A stretch of DNA of 10,001 bases from an uncultured Butyrivibrio sp. (GCA_947169985.1 CAMVRW010000063.1:1-10001), one strand, 5' to 3'; shown: positions 1-7,301, numbered from the stretch's first letter. Translations and numbers: made by a program. The notes: generated from the sequence alone by a model not told the origin.

Positions 1-401
1 CTTGTGATCTGGGTGATCTTGTCATTGATGACATATAATCTGGAATCGCCCACATTAGCAACCTGGAGGTATCTTCCAAGAACCGTTGCAGCTACAACAG
101 TTGTTCCCATTCCAAAGAGGTTAGGATTCTCAGAAGCCTTTTCCCTGAGCTTCTTGTTGGCGATCTTGATAGCGTGCTCCAAAATCTTGACAGGGCTTTG
201 TTCAAAAGACCTTTCGATCTCCTCAACCATTGTGTCTACGGTAAATCTTGATGCGTAGTCACCGGCATTGTGGCCTCCCATTCCGTCAGCAACAATGAAC
301 ACATTGGAGAGGTTTCCAATCCTTGTATCTGAGGAAAAGACATAATCCTGATTCAGTTTTCTCTTTTTTCCTATGTCCGTAACGGAAAAAGTCTTAAGCA
401 A
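1..401 (-). CDS. prpC: PP2C-family serine/threonine phosphatase, 5' part (runs off the left edge)
   Basis: The reverse strand encodes the first 133 residues of a PPM/PP2C metal-dependent protein phosphatase. Visible motifs are TDxG with RxxNQD near residues 8-19, the metal-binding DGMGGH at 39-44, GMGTT at 97-101 and NVGDSR at 116-121. The rest lies outside the window. I place the start at TTG 401-399: it has GGGAGG (407-412) five bases upstream, the PP2C N-terminal motif begins within ten residues, and no in-frame ATG lies upstream of it. Family members dephosphorylate Ser/Thr phosphoproteins and usually oppose a PASTA kinase (PrkC) encoded just downstream, which would be outside this window. 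It follows rlmN on the same strand after 54 bp without an obvious terminator, so co-transcription is likely. The symbol rests on family plus synteny; stp is the equivalent name in other species. Confidence 0.88.
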   Translation of the reverse strand, partial: MLKTFSVTDIGKKRKLNQDYVFSSDTRIGNLSNVFIVADGMGGHNAGDYASRFTVDTMVEEIERSFEQSPVKILEHAIKIANKKLREKASENPNLFGMGTTVVAATVLGRYLQVANVGDSRLYVINDKITQIT

Positions 402-455
402 AGTAGCCTCCCACTTAAGTATTGCGATTTTTTCACGGAAAAAAAGCAGGTGGTA

Positions 456-1511
456 CTAATTCTCTTCCAAATGACGCCTTCTTAGCTGTCCGCAGGCGCC
501 ATCTATATCCCTGCCCATTTCTCTCCTAATTGTACTATTAATGTGGCTTTTTTCAAGTTTATTTTTGAAGGACAGCGCTCCTGTCCTGTCTGTAGGCTTA
601 AAGGACCGCTCCTTGATCGGATTCACAGGAATGAGGTTCACTACTGCGTTAAGCCCCTTTAAAAGCTCCGACAGCTCTTTTGCATCCTCATCTGTATCGT
701 TGACTCCCGCCACAAGCGAATATTCGAAGGTCAGCTGCCTTCCTGTCTTATCAAAGTAAGCCCTGCAGGCATCGAGAACTTCCTTGATGCTGTAGGTGTT
801 TGCTATAGGCATTAGCTCTTTTCTCTTGGCATCATTGGAGGCGTGGAGGGAAAGAGCCAGGTTGATGGAAAGATCCTCATCAGCCAGTTCATAGATCTTT
901 GGCACGATTCCGCAGGTGGAAACCGTAAGGTTCCTCTGGCTTAAGTTCATGCCGTTCTCGTCGGTAAGAAGGGTGATGAACCGAAGGAGGTTGTCATAGT
1001 TGTCCAGTGGTTCTCCGCTTCCCATTACCACAACCCTGTGGACCTTTTCACCGGTATAATTTGAAATGGCGTAGATCTGGTCCAGCATCTCCGATGGGCG
1101 AAGATTTCTTTCCACGCCGTCCAGTGTTGAGGCGCAGAACTTACATCCCATGCGGCATCCCACCTGAGAGGAAATGCACACGCTTACGCCGAACTTATAC
1201 TTCATAAACACGCTCTCAATCACGTTGCCGTCCGCAAGAGCGAAAAGAAACTTCTTTGTGTCGTCAAGCCTTGATTCCTGAACCTGAATAGCCTCAAGGC
1301 AGGTATATTCAAAGTTGGCTTTAAGCTTCTCCTTAAGAACCTTGGGGATGTTGGTCATCTCGTCGTAATTTCTAGCCTGCTTCACATGCATCCACTCATA
1401 GAGCTGCTTTGCGCGAAAAGCCGGCTCTCCCAGGGCCTTTATGGCCTCCTGAAGCTCAGGAAGGGTCAAGGATTTTATATCGTTTTTTATATCATCTGAA
1501 ACTGCAGTCAT
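456..1511 (-). CDS. rlmN: 23S rRNA (A2503-C2)/tRNA (A37-C2) methyltransferase RlmN
   Basis: This is a radical SAM methyltransferase that adds a methyl to C2 of A2503 in 23S rRNA and of A37 in some tRNAs. Numbering from the ATG at 1511 (351 aa), the radical SAM cluster CxxxCxxC is at C119, C123 and C126, inside the family sequence SSQVGCRMGCKFCAS. C112 just before it is conserved in the family. The methyl-carrying cysteine is C340 in GACGQL near the C-terminus. The loop usually written GMGEPL reads GSGEPLDNY here. The frame could extend to TTG 1523, but ATG 1511 is preferred because GGAG (1518-1521) sits six bases upstream of it. The gene is divergent from rsmB, so it needs its own promoter in 1512-1650; I see no convincing one on the minus strand. 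Length and motifs are normal for the family. Confidence 0.96.
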   Translation of the reverse strand: MTAVSDDIKNDIKSLTLPELQEAIKALGEPAFRAKQLYEWMHVKQARNYDEMTNIPKVLKEKLKANFEYTCLEAIQVQESRLDDTKKFLFALADGNVIESVFMKYKFGVSVCISSQVGCRMGCKFCASTLDGVERNLRPSEMLDQIYAISNYTGEKVHRVVVMGSGEPLDNYDNLLRFITLLTDENGMNLSQRNLTVSTCGIVPKIYELADEDLSINLALSLHASNDAKRKELMPIANTYSIKEVLDACRAYFDKTGRQLTFEYSLVAGVNDTDEDAKELSELLKGLNAVVNLIPVNPIKERSFKPTDRTGALSFKNKLEKSHINSTIRREMGRDIDGACGQLRRRHLEEN

Positions 1512-1591
1512 CTGGTTCTCCAAAATTCATTTGCAAGAAAAATATACCCTTTAAGTTTACCATATTATGAGGAAATTTGTCTGATACCGGT

Positions 1592-1621
1592 TTGACAAGA
1601 GTTACGGCAAAAGTGGATAAT
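1592..1621 (+). promoter_or_regulatory. Sigma-A-type promoter for rsmB
   Basis: A consensus -35 TTGACA (1592-1597) is followed after 18 bases by GATAAT (1616-1621), one mismatch from TATAAT. It lies about 30 bp upstream of the rsmB start, giving a short leader. An own promoter is expected because rsmB is not preceded by a co-directional gene here. The spacer is one base over the optimum. Confidence 0.55.
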
Positions 1622-1650
1622 TAAATTATCATTTTTTCGAGGTGAATGCA

Positions 1651-3045
1651 ATGGCAAACATCAGGGAAATCACTCTGAATATTCTTATGGAGTACGACAG
1701 AGGCGGCGTTCGTAAGCCTTCTTTGTTAAAAGACTCTTTGGATAAATATGACTATCTTGAAACCAGGGACAAGGCCTTCATGAAGAGGGTCGTGGACGGA
1801 TGTCTGGAGAGGCAGATACAGATTGATTACATTCTTGACTCTTTTTCCAAGACCAAAGTTGCCAAGATGCAGCCCTTCATCAGGAGCCTTTTAAGGATGG
1901 GCGTGTACCAGATAATGTTCATGGATTCCGTGCCGGATTCAGCAGCCTGCAACGAATCTGTTAAGCTTGCAGTCAAGCACAAGTTTTCCGGCCTCAAGGG
2001 CTTTGTGAACGGAGTTCTTCGGAACGTTTCAAGGAACAAGGATAAGATCGAATATCCGGATTCCAAGCTTGGTGGCGGCATCAAGTACCTGTCAGTTCTA
2101 TATTCCATGCCTGAATGGATCGTCATGATGTGGCTTGATCGTTATGGCTTTAATAAGACTGAAGAGATGCTGAAGTTCTTTTTGGAGTCCCGCCCCACCA
2201 CTATTCGTCTTAAGAATGACGTAGATGCTAAGGCCTTCGCAAAAGAGCTGTCAGAGGCGGGAGCTGTTGTTTCAGAAAGCGACATTCTTCCCTATGCCCT
2301 GGAGCTTGAAAAGACAGACAATATCAGATTTCTTCCAGGCTTCGATGAAGGTAATTTCTTCGTTCAGGATGTAAGCTCCATGCTGGTGACAGAGATTGCA
2401 GATCCAAAGCCAGGCCAGGTAGTTATTGATGTTTGCGCTGCCCCCGGAGGAAAGAGCCTTCACGCTGCGGAGTGGGTTAGCGGCGATGATAACGGCACTG
2501 TCCTCTCCCGGGACGTATCCGAGAGAAAGTGTGACCTCATTAGAGAAAACGCTGAGAGAATGGGGCTTCCGAATGTCGAGGTCCAGATGCATGATGCAAG
2601 GATCCACGACCAGAGTCTTGAGAACAAGGCAGACATCCTATACATGGATCTTCCCTGCTCCGGTCTTGGAATAATCGGTCGAAAGACTGATATAAAATAT
2701 AACGTCACAAAACAGAGCCTTTCAGATCTTGCCAAGCTCCAATGGGAGATCATAAAGACAGCCTGGGACTATGTTAAACCCGGCGGAATCCTTATGTACT
2801 CCACCTGCACCGTCAATCAGGCTGAGAACGAGGATATGATAAATCAGATCTGTTCAGAGCTCCCCTTTGAAGTTGTGGACTTTACAGACAGACTTCCTGA
2901 AGCTTTGAAGAAATCCGTTGTTAAAGAGGGAGAAGTAAATATGTGCCTTCCTATTGAGAAACAGGCCGAAAAAGGATGCATCCAGCTCCTTCCCGGCGAG
3001 TACGGCACTGACGGCTTCTTTATAGCAAAGCTCAGGCGTAAGTAA
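1651..3045 (+). CDS. rsmB: 16S rRNA (cytosine(967)-C5)-methyltransferase RsmB
   Basis: RsmB methylates C5 of C967 in 16S rRNA (E. coli numbering) using SAM. From ATG 1651 the protein has 464 residues, the normal length. An N-terminal NusB-like RNA-binding domain spans about residues 2-135. The Rossmann-fold methyltransferase domain follows, with SAM motif I VCAAPGGKS at about 261-269, the motif IV cysteine C336 in DLPCSG, and the catalytic motif VI cysteine C386 in YSTCT. The frame is open from GTG 1642, but that codon overlaps the Shine-Dalgarno GAGG (1639-1642), which is eight bases from ATG 1651, so the ATG is chosen. It is head to head with rlmN, whereas related Clostridia usually have it co-directional between the zinc peptidase and rlmN genes. 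I see no clear intrinsic terminator right after the stop. Confidence 0.96.
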   Translation: MANIREITLNILMEYDRGGVRKPSLLKDSLDKYDYLETRDKAFMKRVVDGCLERQIQIDYILDSFSKTKVAKMQPFIRSLLRMGVYQIMFMDSVPDSAACNESVKLAVKHKFSGLKGFVNGVLRNVSRNKDKIEYPDSKLGGGIKYLSVLYSMPEWIVMMWLDRYGFNKTEEMLKFFLESRPTTIRLKNDVDAKAFAKELSEAGAVVSESDILPYALELEKTDNIRFLPGFDEGNFFVQDVSSMLVTEIADPKPGQVVIDVCAAPGGKSLHAAEWVSGDDNGTVLSRDVSERKCDLIRENAERMGLPNVEVQMHDARIHDQSLENKADILYMDLPCSGLGIIGRKTDIKYNVTKQSLSDLAKLQWEIIKTAWDYVKPGGILMYSTCTVNQAENEDMINQICSELPFEVVDFTDRLPEALKKSVVKEGEVNMCLPIEKQAEKGCIQLLPGEYGTDGFFIAKLRRK

Positions 3046-3166
3046 AAACTGTTGACAAAGATCCACTCAACACCCGCTTTAAAGATTGTAGAGTGATAGC
3101 CAGAATAGTCCAGCTTAGCCTAAGTGAATGCTGAGATAGTGTACGAGTCCATTCCCCGATTGAACG
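3046..3166. other. Gene-free stretch after rsmB, nothing assigned
   Basis: This is the first part of a 600-bp gene-free interval (3046-3645). It holds a TTGACA (3052-3057) without a matching -10 and a few weak dyads, such as CTTAG/CTAAG at 3114-3124. There is no convincing terminator, coding frame or RNA. The rest of the interval is covered by the repeat array, the RNA candidate and the terminator entries. Confidence 0.5.
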
Positions 3167-3358
3167 TTTTTCATGAGTAATCCTCTAAAAGTGCCAAATA
3201 GTATGAAAAAACTTCCTTGGAAAAGCCAATTGGCATGGGATTTTTCATGAATAATCTGCAAAAAATGCCGATTTGTATGAAAATCCCAACTTATAACAAG
3301 CCATTAGCCAAGAAGTTTTCATGAGTAAATCCCCAAAAGGCCTGTTTTAGATGAAAAG
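3167..3358. repeat. Three 44-nt dyad repeats at an exact 74-bp period
   Basis: Copies lie at 3167-3210, 3241-3284 and 3315-3358. Each begins with TTTTCATGA, ends with ATGAAAA and has a 28-nt centre containing a TAA, an A-rich run and GCC-like bases. By hand count, copies 1 and 2 agree at 35 of 44 positions and copies 1 and 3 at 29 of 44. The CAT of the left arms ends at 3174, 3248 and 3322 and the ATG of the right arms starts at 3203, 3277 and 3351, so both arms repeat every 74 bp. In copy 2 the dyad extends by GGGA/TCCC. The spacers between copies are only weakly similar; one contains the palindrome GCCAATTGGC (3225-3234). Function is unknown; options are protein-binding sites, hairpins, or members of a dispersed intergenic repeat family. 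Confidence 0.8.
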
Positions 3359-3439
3359 ATATCCCCCAAAGCCCGTTTCGGACCATATGTCTTCTATTCA
3401 ACCTAAAGGCAGCCAAGAAACTAGTCATAAAGCAAAATA

Positions 3440-3638
3440 ACGCCTTCCCCCGTTAGAGACCTATATGCGTGGATTCAGGTGGCTGTACAAGGATGCCCCT
3501 GCTTTTCAAGGGGCACTTGCGAAAGTCCTTGACTGGCACCTGATCCATGCTACAATCCGCTTCTCGGGGGAAGGCGTATTTACAAATATTGAAATTATCT
3601 ACAGGCTCAAAAAAGACACCTTTGGCGGTGTCTTTTTT
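3440..3638 (+). ncRNA. Candidate structured non-coding RNA with terminator
   Basis: The plus strand folds by eye as follows. P1 is 3440-3452 with 3565-3577, 13 perfect pairs. A bubble of 14 nt on each side follows (3453-3466 and 3551-3564). P2 is 3467-3481 with 3537-3550, 14 pairs with one bulged U and one G-U. An internal loop leads to P3, 3488-3493 with 3526-3531. A three-way junction without unpaired bases joins P3 to P4 (3494-3500 with 3509-3515, 8-nt loop) and to P5 (CTT-GCGA-AAG, 3516-3525, a GNRA tetraloop). The G-U in P2 and the GNRA loop favour the plus strand; the G-U would be an A-C mismatch on the other strand. An intrinsic terminator (3609-3638) would end the transcript. No coding gene follows on this strand, so a stand-alone RNA fits better than a riboswitch. 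I found no convincing promoter and cannot assign a family. The stem, bubble, stem outline resembles 6S RNA, but the branched tip does not. Confidence 0.6.
3609..3638. terminator. Perfect bidirectional intrinsic terminator
   Basis: The arms AAAAAAGACACC (3609-3620) and GGTGTCTTTTTT (3627-3638) are perfectly complementary around a 6-nt loop, with a T-run on either strand. On the minus strand it starts eight bases after the stop of the 3646-5295 gene. On the plus strand it lies downstream of the RNA candidate. Confidence 0.88.
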
Positions 3639-3645
3639 ATTGTTA

Positions 3646-5295
3646 TTAGTGTGCGGTTGTGTATCCAAATTTTCCTGCCAGATACAGGAAGCCAACAAAA
3701 CCGTTTTTATCAACAAGTGACATTACATCAGTTCCTGCGGGTATTGTAACTATCATTCTGTTTCCTTTATACTCTCCGTCAAGGAAACTTATTTCCATGG
3801 AAACATCAGGTCTTTTAGCAAGGGCCTCCATAACCGATTTGTGGAATGAGATAAAGCTTGAGGTCTCTATCTTTACAGTTGAACCTTTGGCAGCACTGCT
3901 TATCTTTTGGTTCACATCATTGTTGAAGGTATAGTAAGCTGTAACCGGAACCTTTGTCTCTTTTGCTCCGGAAGATGTTTCTGCACCGCCGGAAGCGACT
4001 TCGCCACTTGAAGGGGCCAAATTCCTTGTCCAGGTTACCAGAACCGGTGACAGGCCATTAAAGGTTGTATCTATTCCATCAGAGGTATTTGTCACAGCTG
4101 GAGTCTCGATTGTTCCTGCTGCTACGGATCCTACAGTTGTTCCGACAAGATGAGCTACGCTGAAGGTATAGTCGTTTCCATTGGTCTGTGTGCCATCCTT
4201 TGCCTGTGGATATGGGATTACTATCTTAAGACCTCCTGCCGGGACATTTGCGGTTGTTACAGGTACCCAGTTTGTTCCTCCATCAAATGAAATAAGGAGT
4301 CCTGCGTCAAACAGGAAAGAATTATTCTTTTGCTCTGCTGTCTGTACATTAAGTGCATTTTCAAGGGCAACCTGAACCTTATCTACTGATGTATAGCCCA
4401 GTGCTCTTAGCTCTGCGGAAAGAGATGCTGCTGTAAGCCCAGCCTCATTAACCCTCGTCGCAACCTGTTTATTTTTATAGGTAGCTGTAACTGTGACTGC
4501 TTTCGCAGGCATTACAAAAGTGGTGGTTGTAGCTGATGCATCGGCAAAGGCCACACAATCTTCGCTTGTCCACTTATCAAACAGCTTTTGAGAAGATGGT
4601 TCGTCTGCTGTTATTGTTACAGTGGCACCCTCAGGGTAAGAACCATCACCGGTTCCGTGATTGACTGTAACAGAATAGGTTCCCACAGGGATTTCTTCAA
4701 AATTAGCCTTTACCTCAACATCTGAACTTCCAATATCAAAAGTAGTTGTGTTGCTATTTGCGTCACTTAAGGTTACGCCACCGGAAACAACATCCCAGTT
4801 TTTGAACAGATAACCACTGTCCGGAGTTGCTGTTATGGTTACTGTTGTTCCCTCTTCTCCTGAGGTGGGTGTTGCTGATGCGCTTCCATGTCCGTCATTG
4901 GATGCTGTTACAGCATATACAGTTGGCGCAGGGCCTGAACCTGCGTAAGTGTAGGTGTAAGTGAAATTCTGGCTTTCGTTGCCATAGGTCCTTTCTGTAT
5001 TGGGAAGACCATCCCATGATCCTGCCGAATATCCCGGATCAGGCATATCTCCTACACTTGGTATATCCGAAGGATTTAGAGTAAGTACTTTATCTTCGTT
5101 ATCATATCTCCAAAGATTTACTACTTTATCTGCCTTTGTTCCATCACTCCAGGAACCATGTACTACCTTGAAAGTAAAATTGACATCAATCCTACTGACA
5201 GCGTGTGCAGTTATTGTGTTTGATGGGTGATTAATGGTCAAAAGAGCTAATAGAAATGTTAAAAGAAATACTGCTAATCTGGATGTTTTTTTCAT
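3646..5295 (-). CDS. Secreted InlB-repeat surface protein with shared C-terminal domain
   Basis: This 549-aa protein has a signal peptide (MKKTSR, hydrophobic core about 7-20, cleavage probably near residue 32). An extracellular module covers about 36-118 (KVVHGSWSDG and an aromatic FTYTYTY end). Two divergent InlB-B/Listeria-Bacteroides-type repeats follow at about 127-199 and 207-273, with the usual TVTITATPDSGYLFKNW pattern. A further module at about 283-424 ends in GLSPVLVTW. After a Ser/Gly/Ala-rich linker comes a C-terminal domain (about 472-544: IET, RPDV, VTIPAG, NGFVGFLYL) that recurs in the neighbouring gene. No LPXTG motif or C-terminal membrane anchor is present. It is probably a secreted or wall-associated adhesin-like protein; its ligand is unknown. 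GGGGG lies nine bases before ATG 5295. A TACAAT-like -10 is at 5339-5334 without a good -35. Terminators on both sides suggest a single-gene transcript. Confidence 0.85.
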   Translation of the reverse strand: MKKTSRLAVFLLTFLLALLTINHPSNTITAHAVSRIDVNFTFKVVHGSWSDGTKADKVVNLWRYDNEDKVLTLNPSDIPSVGDMPDPGYSAGSWDGLPNTERTYGNESQNFTYTYTYAGSGPAPTVYAVTASNDGHGSASATPTSGEEGTTVTITATPDSGYLFKNWDVVSGGVTLSDANSNTTTFDIGSSDVEVKANFEEIPVGTYSVTVNHGTGDGSYPEGATVTITADEPSSQKLFDKWTSEDCVAFADASATTTTFVMPAKAVTVTATYKNKQVATRVNEAGLTAASLSAELRALGYTSVDKVQVALENALNVQTAEQKNNSFLFDAGLLISFDGGTNWVPVTTANVPAGGLKIVIPYPQAKDGTQTNGNDYTFSVAHLVGTTVGSVAAGTIETPAVTNTSDGIDTTFNGLSPVLVTWTRNLAPSSGEVASGGAETSSGAKETKVPVTAYYTFNNDVNQKISSAAKGSTVKIETSSFISFHKSVMEALAKRPDVSMEISFLDGEYKGNRMIVTIPAGTDVMSLVDKNGFVGFLYLAGKFGYTTAH

Positions 5296-5373
5296 ATAGA
5301 TATACCCCCAATTCTTACAACTCCCATAGCATTATTGTATCAGTTTGTTATCATTTTTCCACACAAAAATAGA

Positions 5374-5401
5374 AGGCTGCCACACTTTCATGCGACAGCC
5401 T
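5374..5401 (-). terminator. Intrinsic terminator of the 5419-7029 gene
   Basis: The hairpin is 5401-5391 paired with 5384-5374, 11 pairs around a 6-nt loop, followed on the minus strand by a U-rich run (5370-5361). Two imperfect positions are G-U on the minus strand but C-A on the plus strand, which orients it to the minus strand. It lies 18 bases after the stop and separates the two secreted-protein genes. Confidence 0.82.
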
Positions 5402-5418
5402 CTAAAAGGATTATGATT

Positions 5419-7029
5419 TTATTTAAGTTCTTCACCGCCGAGGATTGAGAGAAGTCTCAAGAATCCGCAGTAGCCGTTTGAGTCAAGAAGTGTCTTTACA
5501 TTGTAACCGGCAGGAATTGTAACCTTAAGTCTCTTTCCACCATAGGTGAATACTACGTTAACATCAACGTCAGGACGGGCTGCAAAAGCTTCGATCATCT
5601 TGCTGTCAAAGCATGTTACTCTGTCAGTTTCAATATTGAATGCACCACCCTGAGGAGCTGCTGCTACGTTCTGGATGATAGAATTCTTGTACTGGATAGG
5701 AGTAATCTTTGAAACGTTGTAGGAAACTGTTCTTGCAGGCTTATCTCCGCTGATTGCAGAAACAGGAGCTGCTGCCTGACCTGCTGCACCTGATGCAGAT
5801 GGCTGTGCAACAGTATTAACTACGATTGCACCTGCAGGAGCCTGATTAGGATCTTCATAAGCAGGAGTTTCTTCTACAACAACTTCATACTTTGTTTCGC
5901 CGGAACCATCAGAAGAAGGTACTGGCTTAAGGACAGCTCTTACGTTTATGCCGCCGTGTTCATTCATCAGTGTAAGTGTATAGGTTCCGTTGCCATTGTC
6001 TGTAACAGAAACGTTTTCACCAGCATAGAGCATATGATCTGAATCAACGGTGGCACTTACATTGAAAGGATTACCAATTTTTGTTGTTGGCATTGAACTT
6101 TCATTCCCATCTATAGTAACGCCTTCTTCGTGCTTTATGATGTAATTGATTGCAGAGAGGAGTTCATTTCTAACAGCTGTATTATCTTCCTCAGTAGATA
6201 AACCAAAACCAGTAGATATACCATCTACTTGATATATGGTCAGGGATGGAAGCCTTTCAATCACTTCTTCCTTAGTAAGTCCATGATTTTGGGTATTGGT
6301 ATGAACATTAAGTGTACCTGTAGCAACACCTTCAACTGTAATAGAAGATTTTCCACCGTTTGAACTGTCGCCAAGATTTACTTCTATGGCATTACCACGA
6401 GAAGGTGCGTGAACGTCTCCGCCTACATGAACTGTGCTATTTCCTGATGCATACACACCATCACCTGCATATCCAACGAATATAACATTCCCGTTATCAT
6501 CATAGTGATCAACTTCCATTCCGGTACCGGTAACATTACCTGTAACATTTACAGATGCATTATTAGCAGCTACACCATTACGAGCACCTGAAACATCACC
6601 ATTAACAGTTATGCTTGCAGAAGATTGAGCCTCAACACCTTCAGCTGTTCCTGAAACCAGAACCTTTTTCTCAGTACTTCCTACTACTACATTTGCTCCA
6701 GTCTCAGCCTTTATAGCAGTCTGTTCAGCACCAGAATCCTTACCTGCAGTAACATTTCCTTCAATAGTCACTTCGGCATTATTACTTGCAACCACTGCAG
6801 GATCAGCAGTGTAATGCGTCTGTCCATCATTATCCTGATAAGAACCATTATGGCCTGATGCCTCTACATCACCTGGAACATTAACTGTTTGATGATTAGC
6901 AACTACAGCTGATGTTCCATCTGTTTTTACCACATCACCATCCTCGGCGAAAGAAGTAACACATGGAGCAAAAACCATTGTAATTGCAGTTGCAGAAGCT
7001 AACACACTAGTCAGTAGTTTTTTGTGCAT
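5419..7029 (-). CDS. Secreted beta-helix-like surface protein with shared C-terminal domain
   Basis: From ATG 7029 the protein has 536 residues. It has a clear signal peptide (MHKKLLTSVLAS, likely cleaved after SFA at 28). Residues 45-245 carry six strands of the form xVxVxG[DN]V, starting near 47, 85, 137, 158, 198 and 228, often preceded by GVxAxxxA. This pattern is typical of a right-handed beta-helix or adhesin stalk. A mixed region with NGNGTYTLTL follows (about 335-390), then an Ala/Pro/Ser/Gly linker (about 396-430). The C-terminal domain (about 464-532: IET, ARPDV, VTIPAG, NGYCGFLRL) is homologous to that of the gene at 3646-5295. There is no LPXTG or transmembrane anchor. The frame opens at GTG 7035, but AAGGAGG (7038-7044) is eight bases from ATG 7029 and only two from the GTG. 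The strong Shine-Dalgarno and the leader hairpins suggest high expression. Specific function is unknown. Confidence 0.85.
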   Translation of the reverse strand: MHKKLLTSVLASATAITMVFAPCVTSFAEDGDVVKTDGTSAVVANHQTVNVPGDVEASGHNGSYQDNDGQTHYTADPAVVASNNAEVTIEGNVTAGKDSGAEQTAIKAETGANVVVGSTEKKVLVSGTAEGVEAQSSASITVNGDVSGARNGVAANNASVNVTGNVTGTGMEVDHYDDNGNVIFVGYAGDGVYASGNSTVHVGGDVHAPSRGNAIEVNLGDSSNGGKSSITVEGVATGTLNVHTNTQNHGLTKEEVIERLPSLTIYQVDGISTGFGLSTEEDNTAVRNELLSAINYIIKHEEGVTIDGNESSMPTTKIGNPFNVSATVDSDHMLYAGENVSVTDNGNGTYTLTLMNEHGGINVRAVLKPVPSSDGSGETKYEVVVEETPAYEDPNQAPAGAIVVNTVAQPSASGAAGQAAAPVSAISGDKPARTVSYNVSKITPIQYKNSIIQNVAAAPQGGAFNIETDRVTCFDSKMIEAFAARPDVDVNVVFTYGGKRLKVTIPAGYNVKTLLDSNGYCGFLRLLSILGGEELK

Positions 7030-7051
7030 AAACACACCCTCCTTATATTTG

Positions 7052-7101
7052 CTTGATTTTAAATCAAGGACTGAGCGATTTCAGTCGCACGATTAATTGT
7101 A
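7052..7101 (-). promoter_or_regulatory. Leader of the beta-helix protein gene: weak promoter and two tandem hairpins
   Basis: Reading on the minus strand, a TACAAT -10 lies at 7101-7096 with only a poor -35 (TTTATT) 17 bases upstream. Just downstream are two adjacent inverted repeats: GACTGA/TCAGTC (7086-7069, 6-nt loop) and CTTGATTT/AAATCAAG (7068-7052, one central base). The Shine-Dalgarno AAGGAGG follows at 7044-7038. If the start site is near 7089, both hairpins lie in the 5' untranslated region. They could stabilise the mRNA or bind a regulator; that is inference. Confidence 0.45.
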
Positions 7102-7301
7102 CGCCAACAAAAACGTAAAATAAAGCATTTTTTAACGTAATTAAATCCTGAATTCAATCTCATTCATGAACCTTTTTTTCAATGAATCATGGGCACTATA
7201 GCATCAATGAGCTCCCTGTATAATCTTTATCAAATTCGACGAGCAAGATGTCTCCTTTTTCATTCTAAATGATATCCTCAAAAGATTTTTGTAAAATATA
7301 C
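7102..7301. other. AT-rich divergent intergenic region, nothing else assigned
   Basis: This is the middle of the 357-bp interval between the divergent genes starting at 7029 (minus) and 7387 (plus). It is AT-rich and has a weak dyad around ATTCAT/ATGAAT near 7163-7190 flanking a T-run. I see no coding frame, RNA or second clear promoter. It may hold regulatory sites for either gene. Confidence 0.4.

Noticed and set aside
1512..1523. TTG 1523 as the rlmN start
   Set aside because: The codon overlaps the Shine-Dalgarno GGAG that serves ATG 1511.
3052..3057. TTGACA after rsmB as a promoter
   Set aside because: No acceptable -10 lies 16-18 bases downstream (CGCTTT at 17) and no gene or RNA starts there.
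3167..3358. CRISPR array
   Set aside because: There are only three diverged copies, the arms are more conserved than the centres, spacers are 30 nt and partly similar to one another, and no cas gene is present.
3440..3577. Riboswitch for a downstream gene
   Set aside because: No plus-strand gene follows; the next gene is convergent and a terminator intervenes.
3465..3749. Plus-strand open frame as a small protein gene
   Set aside because: It runs through the paired arms of the RNA candidate and the terminator hairpin into the antisense of a secreted-protein gene, with no Shine-Dalgarno or recognisable protein.
3646..7029. Sortase-anchored proteins
   Set aside because: No LPXTG-like motif, hydrophobic segment or basic tail occurs at either C-terminus.
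7030..7035. GTG 7035 as the start of the beta-helix protein
   Set aside because: It is only two bases from AAGGAGG, whereas ATG 7029 is at the ideal eight.
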